A DNA stretch of 64,000 nucleotides. Origin: Spisula solida (Eukaryota; Mollusca; Bivalvia; Venerida; Mactridae). The notes below the pieces were generated by a model, which had not been told where the DNA came from, searched no databases, and saw only the letters and a list, made by a program, of their open reading frames with translations. Shown here piece by piece: positions 59,901 to 64,000 of the stretch. How positions within the stretch are numbered: position 1 is the first letter of the stretch; each line of letters begins with the position of its first letter. The position numbers and the translations under genes were made by a program. Location: the NCBI GenBank assembly GCA_947247005.1, contig OX365949.1:8442001-8506000 (forward strand). Direction: 5' to 3'.

Positions 59901-62900
59901 TACTTAATTAAATTAAAACAAAAACTTGTTATTTTAGTTCATTATCAGATTCTGTAACACAAATGATGATTGATCAGATTCTTATGAATCCACCTATTCA
60001 CAGTTCTTTTATTCTATAAAGTCTTTTTTATATTGGCTAAACATGAAACTTATTTACGGTAAACACAATATTGCAATTCAATCTACTGAAGGAATGTGTT
60101 GAAAGTTTTTTGTGTAGATTTTTATATCCATTCACAGTCCATACATCAGATGAAAATGTTCACACATACAGACATTTTACATGACAGTAGGTTGGTTTTT
60201 GGCAACCTCATGATGCTGGAGTTAAGCTGTTCATTGGCAATCAAAATCACTTATTCTCTGAAGCTTCTAGGAGGGGGGGGGGGTTGCCCCTCTAGACCCC
60301 TACCCCTGCTTTCATACTTTACTGAATGAAACTTGTTCACCATTGGAACCCCAACTTCTACACAAGAATAGGCAACTATCAAGCATTTTGTCCAAATTAT
60401 CTGCACTTTTCGACAAGGTACAACCTTAAATCCATTGACTATTACTTTTGTACAGACACTTGTTCACTATTAGAACTCCAACCTGTACTCAGTAGAAGTC
60501 CAATGATAATTCAAAGGTATTTACTTGAAAGTGAAAACAAAATCACCAAGTGAACAAGCTTTTTGGGGGGCCTTTTATTTGTTATAACAGCAAGTCAGAA
60601 GTGCCAGAATTTGCTTTCAGAAGTACTTTAAATTGCTGATTTCAAGGAGCTTCCGGGGGCCTCCGGCCCCCTGGACCCCGGGCCAAGGCTTTGCCCTGGA
60701 CCCACCAGGGGTCATGCAGCCCCCTGGCCCCCAGCTTATTATTCAGTATTTTCATATTTCTTAACTTTCACCCATGTGTATACTATTAAACATAAAATCA
60801 ATGTTATCTTTCGAATTGCGTAATTCACAAGCATTTCCACTTTGGTAATGTCTGAAATATTTATCTGGCCTCAACCTTCTGGTAAAACTAAATTACTAGC
60901 TTCTTCCAATGTATCAATTTCAATAATAAAGTCATGTTTATCAGTCCTTTAGTGCTATCATACGTATTCATATTCATGAAAACATAGTCTGAAGTGAAAT
61001 ATAGAAAAAAAATCAACTATTAATTATGTCTCCCATTTATAGCAGGTGAGATGTATTCATTTTGTGCTGGATATCCTTCTGGATGGGTGTCACGCTGGTT
61101 CAAATTCAATAAAACTCCACATGAATGCTTGGTGCCAATCCTTGTTGTGCATTTTGTCAGAAAATTTTGTCGGAGTTAAGGTCCCTTTTGGAATGTGAGA
61201 GACATAGATTTTGTGTCAAAAACCCTTCTCGTTTATGCTAATAGAAGGTGTAAGGATATTTTATTTGACAAATACTGTAGTAAATTAATGATGTACCAGG
61301 TAATGTTCTTCAATTCATGTAAATACTCATGTAAAAGCACTCGTCATACAATATAGACCACAAAGAATTTTTAGAAAACACCAAAACCTTACTTGTTCTG
61401 CTATGTCAATAAAGAAGGAAAAAATTTAAAGGATGAGCGAACGTGTAGATTTATCGAGGCCTGAGTTATTGTTATTACTATATAACATGCATGTGTATTA
61501 AATGGGTTTATAATTCTTGTAGAAGATGATGAAATTGTTGTGAAAACAGTAAGAATGGTTCATAAACATGGTAGACGGCAGAAAGAAGTAAAGGTTGGTC
61601 AAATACATTTTGATAGATTACCGGGTAGTTCATTATAAACGGCTATAAATTTTTCTTGAAACAAGGAAGAGAAAGGATTTTGTATGTACATGTAATCAAC
61701 ATGTAATTGTAGGATTTCCATTCTTTCAAAGTTTGAAAACATTTTAAAGATCTATCGACTTGTTTGATAAAATTATTGGTGAGGTCAGCATGACAACTAG
61801 GAGATTGAAGGGATGTTTACAATTTAATGTTAACTGTAAACGGTATCATAAAACAACATGCAGAGCTTAGCAGGCTACTGCCTCCTCGATAACCTAGTGA
61901 TAGAGCACCCACTTCGAGTGCAGGAGGTCCCAGGTTCAATCCAATGCCATGTCGTACCATACAAACTAAAAATTGTACCAGTATTTCCCTTGCTAGACGC
62001 TCGGCATAAAAAGGGAAGCTGGCTTCTCTCCTCTTATACCCTTGTGGCAATGGGTAACATCAGGATTGAGGTGTCGATAGTGATTAATATAAGTGGAAAA
62101 AATATTTTTCACAATCAACTTAAAATAAATTGGTATAAATATAAACGGACTCCCATACATAATGTTAAATATGAATGATAAACATGATGAAGCTTTTTTA
62201 TGAGTGAATTGTTTGTTTTACAGAGGAATGATTTTGGTGAGACACCTCTACATAGAGCTTGTATCAGAGGAGATCTAAAGAAAGTCAAGGAACTGATTCA
62301 AGATGTAAGTACTGTTTATATTGTGTGTATATTTATGTATATGTGAGGCTTCAAGTCAACCAAACTGTATGTACTGTTGATTTGTTGTTCGGATGATTAC
62401 ATCCGGATAAAGCAGTTCATTATTGATTGAAATTCGTGAAACGGACGATTACCTGTGCTCGACATAAGCTGGGTGCTCGTAATGGTGATGCTCATCATAA
62501 CAGTGTAAATTAATATACGTTATGGAGCAAACTCGCCGGGAATTTGCTCATCATTGGCTGGGTGCTCGTAATATTGATGCTTGTCATAACAAAGTTTTAC
62601 TATATCAAGAGGTTATGTCTTATAAAATAGAAATATAAATCTTATAAGTAAAAAATGGTATTTTACATTGCATTGCTGATTTCGATTTAAAGCAGTATTT
62701 CATTCCATTCACTTATAGGGTCATCCTGTTAATGTACAGGACCATAGTGGCTGGATCCCACTACATGAAGCTGCCAACAACAACTGGTACGAGGTGACAG
62801 AATATCTCCTACAACATGGTGCTAATATCAACCACAGGGGAGGTGAGAAGTGTGGTGGTATGACACCTCTCATTGATGCTGCTAGTGTCGGATGGCTAGA

Positions 62901-63660
62901 CATCATGGAACTGTTGTTAAAGTTTGGAGCCAATGCCTGGGCGAAAGATGATCATGTAAATAAAGCTTTCTTTCTGGCTGATGTTAAGCTCACCAGGCAC
63001 ATAGTGTCACAATGTGAGCTTTTGTTTCTTTAATGTGTGTGAGCTTTGTAAATTCTTATGCCATGTTTTGCTTTGTGAATTTTACTTTTACTTGAATATA
63101 AGTTAGCTATTTGAATTATGACTATGTTGTTGGCTAAACATTGTAACTTCAGTTGCTATTCCTCGGCAAGAAGAGCTGCTAGGTGATCTATTGTGATCTC
63201 TTTTTGTCTGGCATCAATCTGTTGTTTGTATACATTTAGTTGTGAACTGTAGGTCACTGATTAAATCTAACATACATACTGAAATAAAGATTATCTCTCT
63301 ACAAGAAATTAAGTCAACAGCAGATGACCTCTTTTAATTTTGAGGTCTGTAGATCAAAGTTGTTGTGACCTTTAACATTAATGACTATTTGGCCTACAAC
63401 CATCTCTTGTCTCCTTACAAATGGAGAAAGTTTATACACAACAGTTATCTTTTAAAGTTCTCATATTAAATATCTTAAAACAGGAAAAATGTTTGTACAT
63501 GTATATAAGTGTTAATGTTTTGTAAACACTATTCAGCAATTGACAGCTCTAGATCATCTTATAAAACTGAGAGAAGAGAATGGAGAACTAGACAGACAGA
63601 CTGAGATCAAATACAATAATCTAGTGGGAATGTTAAAGGAGAGAAACCCAGCATATAGAG
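47368..63660 (+). CDS. TONSL (tonsoku-like), N-terminal 680 residues in 15 exons; 3' end beyond window
   Basis: In animals TONSL with MMS22L promotes homologous recombination at broken replication forks and reads newly made chromatin through H4 unmethylated at K20. Exons: 47368-47398, 48869-48964, 49533-49704, 49907-50130, 50516-50588, 52711-52882, 53629-53743, 54512-54657, 56960-57115, 57712-57837, 58569-58785, 61523-61593, 62224-62304, 62719-62955, 63537-63660. Every junction has GT-AG and compatible phase. Residues ~25-435 form TPR repeats (exons 2-10), ~438-510 an acidic linker, ~534-640 the ankyrin domain. Order and spacing follow human TONSL. H4 contacts corresponding to human D559, W563, E568, N571 and D604 appear as D568, W572, E577, N580 and D613. 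The start (MDIEDSKLLD) is inferred from a good Kozak context and phase match. Introns are loaded with SINEs, MITEs and a splice-site minisatellite. Confidence 0.9.
48022..48151. mobile_element. 130 bp CAGGG-type MITE, copy 2
   Basis: Starts CAAGGCTCGACACTAAC and ends GACACTAAC...CAGG in reverse; flanked by an exact CATAA duplication. It is the partner of the copy at 2002-2156, lacking one internal block. Lies in TONSL intron 1. Confidence 0.75.
48152..48868. other. Rest of TONSL intron 1
   Basis: AT-rich. The part before 48022 (47765-48020) repeats TTCGTAACC four times on the + strand. No other signal. Confidence 0.35.
48869..48964 (+). CDS. TONSL exon 2
   Basis: Acceptor TTTGATATTTTCAG, donor TATG|GTATGT. 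Encodes YRKQRLKAEKNAQLENEARL then SHYIAYLHEKYG, the first TPR helices. Confidence 0.8.
48965..49532 (+). other. TONSL intron 2 with a reverse tRNA-like fragment
   Basis: At about 49255-49340 the minus strand carries a decayed tRNA-like sequence. Nothing else recognised. Confidence 0.4.
49533..49704 (+). CDS. TONSL exon 3
   Basis: Acceptor TTATAATCCCACAG, donor CAAA|GTAAAT. TPR segment with GNFEEAIGEHKRAV and YRTLGECYCKQKEYKKALHL. Confidence 0.9.
49907..50130 (+). CDS. TONSL exon 4
   Basis: Acceptor TGTCTTTATTTCAG, donor TTAG|GTAAAA. TPR segment; RALTTIGNTFLEQ aligns with the RAWATIGRTHLDI region of the human protein. Confidence 0.9.
50516..50588 (+). CDS. TONSL exon 5
   Basis: Acceptor ATGTATATTTCAG, donor CCA|GTGAGT. 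Encodes GLVYEGLEDTNKSIEYLKKA and VSLS; ends with CA of a glutamine codon completed by exon 6. Confidence 0.85.
50589..52710 (+). other. TONSL intron 5, holding the acceptor minisatellite
   Basis: 2.1 kb. 50630-50715 is a copy of the TATAGTGGGAAGACATACTG repeat family; about 50980-51115 may be a decayed LINE end (GAAGTAGAAGAAGAAG tail); 51545-51740 has short palindromes (TGTCACACCGTGACA); 51925-52750 is the 56 bp array that runs into exon 6. Confidence 0.7.
51925..52750 (+). repeat. 56 bp minisatellite made of the exon 6 acceptor plus exon start
   Basis: About 15 units, each ACTATTTYAG then GTCTCACAATCTACTGGAAG, TGTTGTTTATCTGTCA and ATGTTACCCC. The GTCTCAC...CTGTCA part equals the first 36 bases of TONSL exon 6 (52711-52746), where the last unit runs into CTGTCAGAAAGCACTGGG. 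Each unit has its own AG acceptor, either TTTCAG or TTTTAG; from about unit 6 to 13 these alternate, implying duplication of 112 bp dimers. Period is 56, so reading frame shifts by two per unit. Confidence 0.9.
52711..52882 (+). CDS. TONSL exon 6
   Basis: The acceptor CCCCACTATTTTAG is the last of the tandem array. Encodes SHNLLEVLFICQKALGDI (aligned with NHLYEDLFRARYNLGTI in human) then VECLLAMAQ; donor CAG|GTATAT. Phase 0 at the 3' end. Confidence 0.85.
53236..53460 (+). repeat. Copy of a GTGGGGGAGACATATTGATTT interspersed repeat
   Basis: Shares GGAGACATATTGATTTTGTG, GTTTGTCAGCGC and TTCTCCTTAACC-like landmarks with 50630-50715 and 61030-61215. Non-coding. Confidence 0.55.
53465..53600. 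mobile_element. 136 bp MITE of the ATGGGTGAAAG family
   Basis: Ends ATGGGTGAAAGTTTTCTGG and AAACTTTCACCCAT. It shares its ends with the 1.5 kb element at 59230-60776 and lies 28 bp upstream of exon 7, inside its acceptor region. Confidence 0.7.
53629..53743 (+). CDS. TONSL exon 7
   Basis: Acceptor GCTGATTTATTCCAG, donor CAG|GTAGGT. Contains HLLKKAHKLCQ, matching the RALKKAYRLG region in human. Confidence 0.9.
54123..54388 (+). mobile_element. SINE with tRNA-Arg-like head, complete copy
   Basis: 266 bp flanked by a 13 bp target duplication TATGYAGAACATT with one mismatch (54110-54122 and 54389-54401). The head is tRNA-like (A box TAGCCTGGTGGTAGAGC, loop CTTCGAG with anticodon TCG, B box GGGGTTGATCCC). 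The body has CCCTTGCTAGATGCTCAGC and ACTGGCTTCTCTTCTCTCAT; the tail is TAAATTAGTATAAAC. Other copies: 61880-62140, 57320-57600 (decayed), 31801-31968 (reverse). Confidence 0.85.
54512..54657 (+). CDS. TONSL exon 8
   Basis: Acceptor TGTATAATTTACAG, donor GAG|GTACAT. TPR segment CYDKLGDCAADLKLFKLAIK. Confidence 0.9.
55065..56310 (+). mobile_element. 1.25 kb non-autonomous element with central ~145 bp tandem repeats
   Basis: It starts TTTTTAGCTCACCTG and forms a strong hairpin (GCTCACCTGCCAC / GTGGCAAGGTGAGC); near the end AGCAGGTGAGC is followed by a small hairpin AGGATCTATGATCCT and CTTGTT. The middle has about eight ~145 bp units with CTTGTTAACACTCTGGAGG, AACTTGGTCAGTAGTTGTAC and GGTCATGTGGGGTCAAAAAC. 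Lies in TONSL intron 8. No ORF. Architecture resembles Helitron/Helentron-like or other elements with central tandem repeats. Confidence 0.75.
55273..56010 (+). promoter_or_regulatory. Array of AGGTCA direct repeats spaced by 2 bp (DR2)
   Basis: AGGTCAnnAGGTCA occurs at 55273, 55418, 55563, 55707 and again near 55851 and 55996, one per ~145 bp unit; a seventh is mutated. DR2 of AGGTCA is a binding geometry for retinoid-type and Rev-erb-type nuclear receptors. Function here is inference. Confidence 0.45.
56895..56945. repeat. (TA)n microsatellite
   Basis: About 25 TA units ending 14 bases before the exon 9 acceptor. Preceded by a GT-rich stretch (56670-56760) and GGAATAAAAAG that look like a LINE 3' tail. 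Confidence 0.9.
56960..57115 (+). CDS. TONSL exon 9
   Basis: Acceptor TAAATGTTTCAG, donor CAG|GTATGT. Encodes SLAQTYCDRGQYEKAIGYYK, a clear TPR. Confidence 0.9.
57320..57600 (+). mobile_element. Decayed SINE copy
   Basis: GACAAAATAAAATTGGTACC, TTCTTTTGCTTGACTTCAGC and TTCACTTCTCTCAT follow the SINE body at 54123-54388 with many changes; tRNA head not recognisable. Confidence 0.5.
57712..57837 (+). CDS. TONSL exon 10
   Basis: Acceptor TGGCATGATTGCAG, donor CAG|GTATGT. Encodes SWLNIATYEEKCDRSY, like TWLNIALSREEAGDAY in human. Confidence 0.9.
58569..58785 (+). CDS. TONSL exon 11 (acidic linker)
   Basis: Acceptor TTGTTGTTTTTCAG. Encodes a helix then an Asp/Glu-rich run (LEEESQAIEEDIEEG, DDDVEMSD). 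Donor set at TCCG|GTAACG because its phase matches exon 12; the ORF continues without meaning into a MITE until 58829. Confidence 0.75.
58808..59000. mobile_element. CAGGGGTTCC-ended MITE, copy 1
   Basis: Starts CAGGGGTTCCACTAG and ends TGAACACCTG. GTGGA flanks both sides, with one extra base on the right. Interior GAGGGTCAAAATATGG and AAGGGTCAAAACCCC shared with 63741-63935. It lies 23 bp after the exon 11 donor. Confidence 0.65.
59230..60776. mobile_element. 1.55 kb DNA transposon, non-coding, ATGGGTGAAAG ends
   Basis: Ends CATGGGTGAAAGTTTTCTG and AACTTTCACCCATG, flanked by an exact 6 bp duplication TGTATA (59224-59229 and 60777-60782). The interior carries a nested TGCCCCCC repeat (59589-59793), a G13 run near 60272 and a GC-rich block (60645-60745). 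No transposase ORF found. The superfamily is not assigned. Confidence 0.75.
59589..59793 (+). repeat. TGCCCCCC ... TCTCTTGTTT interspersed repeat, nested
   Basis: The 5' part TGCCCCCCCATCTGCC pairs with ATTAGGGGGTATA; it ends TGTTTTACAAACATCTCTTG. Contains AGGTCAAAGGTCAAGGTCA, overlapping nuclear-receptor half sites. Partial copies at 8991-9085 and 63260-63415. Confidence 0.65.
61030..61215 (+). repeat. Copy of the GGAGACATATTGATTT repeat family
   Basis: Contains GATGTATTCATTTTGTGCTG, GGATATCC and TCCACATGAATGCTTGGTGC, matching 53236-53460. Confidence 0.5.
61523..61593 (+). CDS. TONSL exon 12
   Basis: Acceptor TTTATAATTCTTGTAG. Encodes EDDEIVVKTVRMVHKHGRRQ, joining acid linker to ankyrins. 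Donor is either AAG|GTTGGT (used here) or GAA|GTAAAG at 61588; both keep phase 0. Confidence 0.7.
61880..62140 (+). mobile_element. SINE, full-length-like copy 2
   Basis: The head CCTCCTCGATAACCTAGTGA and B-box-like CCCAGGTTCAATCC, body TTGCTAGACGCTCGGCAT and CTGGCTTCTCTCCTCTTAT, tail AAATTGGTATAAAT match the copy at 54123-54388. No clear target duplication. Lies in TONSL intron 12. Confidence 0.8.
62224..62304 (+). CDS. TONSL exon 13 (ankyrin 1)
   Basis: Acceptor TTGTTTGTTTTACAG, donor GAT|GTAAGT. Encodes RNDFGETPLHRACIRGDLKK then VKELIQD. Confidence 0.95.
62719..62955 (+). CDS. TONSL exon 14 (ankyrins 2-3)
   Basis: Acceptor TCCATTCACTTATAG, donor CAT|GTAAAT. Contains DHSGWIPLHEAANNN and MTPLIDAA, carrying the H4-tail contact residues. 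Confidence 0.95.
63260..63415 (+). repeat. 3' part of the TGCCCCCC ... TCTCTTGT repeat
   Basis: TCAACAGCAGATGACC, TTTTGAGGTCTGTAG and CAACCATCTCTTGT match 59680-59793. Confidence 0.6.
63537..63660 (+). CDS. TONSL exon 15 (last in window)
   Basis: Acceptor TAAACACTATTCAG, donor AGAG|GTATGT, ending in phase 1, so the gene continues. Encodes QLTALDHLIKLREENGELDR, parallel to [20 protein letters not shown] in human. Confidence 0.9.
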
Positions 63661-63740
63661 GTATGTATTGTTGAAGTCAGAGTTGATTGGTTTGTGGGTT
63701 GGTACTTCATTTAAATTAAGGCCATTTCTACTGTACTAGT

Positions 63741-63935
63741 CAGGGGTTCCACTAGCTTCTGAATCTAAAGGGTCATTTTGATACTTTTGACTAATTTTAC
63801 CATTTTTTAGGCAAAATACCCATGATTTTAAGTGAAAATTACTCTTCACACCAAAATCTGGAGGGTCAAGATGTGGCTTTTTTCCTGAAATTTCTAGGGT
63901 CAAAACTCCTACTCCCGAGTCTAATGGAATCCCTG
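63741..63935. mobile_element. CAGGGGTTCC-ended MITE, copy 2
   Basis: Starts CAGGGGTTCCACTAGC and ends TGGAATCCCTG, with an exact 5 bp duplication CTAGT (63736-63740 and 63936-63940). Interior matches 58808-59000. Confidence 0.75.
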
Positions 63936-64000
63936 CTAGTACCGTAATCAGGATGTTTCTGGTACAACTGTATTTTCCCAACATTTCTTGTATGTTGATT

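Overview
The window is nuclear DNA from an invertebrate animal, most likely a bivalve mollusc or another lophotrochozoan. This rests on split animal genes with GT-AG introns, AT-rich sequence, and a very high load of minisatellites, SINEs, MITEs and non-LTR retrotransposons of the kind I associate with bivalve genomes. The species assignment is inference; no search was run.

Two protein-coding genes are well supported, both on the + strand. (1) A FAM167 family gene has coding exons at 30701-31204 and 32057-32314. (2) A TONSL (tonsoku-like) gene runs from 47368 past the right edge. I can place 15 coding exons (47368-63660) whose splice phases all agree. They encode an N-terminal TPR array, an acidic linker and an ankyrin domain that keeps the histone H4 contact residues. 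The C-terminal ubiquitin-like and LRR parts lie outside the window.

Layout: 0-2.2 kb, tRNA-like sequence, a Tc1-like relic and a small CAGGG-ended MITE; 3.56-8.06 kb, two adjacent minisatellites (20 bp, then 17 bp units); 9.2-9.6 kb, weak exon-like remnants; 11.8-15.3 kb, diverged tandem repeats with a MITE; 15.6-17.8 kb, a hairpin-ended repeat, a LINE C-terminal fragment and a MITE; 18.3-21.9 kb, GTCA-rich repeat DNA; 22.4-28 kb, a 25 bp array, tRNA-like fragments, palindromic MITEs, a candidate promoter cluster and a 36 bp array; 30.6-32.5 kb, FAM167; 34.3-35 kb, a 42 bp array; 36.36-40.62 kb, an LTR retrotransposon with LTRs that read as identical and no coding content; 41.0-41.4 kb, a 5'-truncated LINE with target duplications; 42.6-46.85 kb, a MITE next to a near-complete LINE carrying a 2A-like peptide, PHD finger, endonuclease and RT (two in-frame stops); 47.2-64 kb, TONSL with many intronic insertions.

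The most interesting signals are: a 56 bp minisatellite in TONSL made from an exon's own 3' splice site plus its first coding bases, giving about 15 tandem acceptors in front of one exon; a partial second copy of FAM167 exon 2 inside an inverted repeat in its intron, with an in-frame alternative donor; a hAT-type MITE whose 8 bp target duplication contains the FAM167 stop codon; and a LINE with a DIELNPGP 2A-like motif at its N-terminus.
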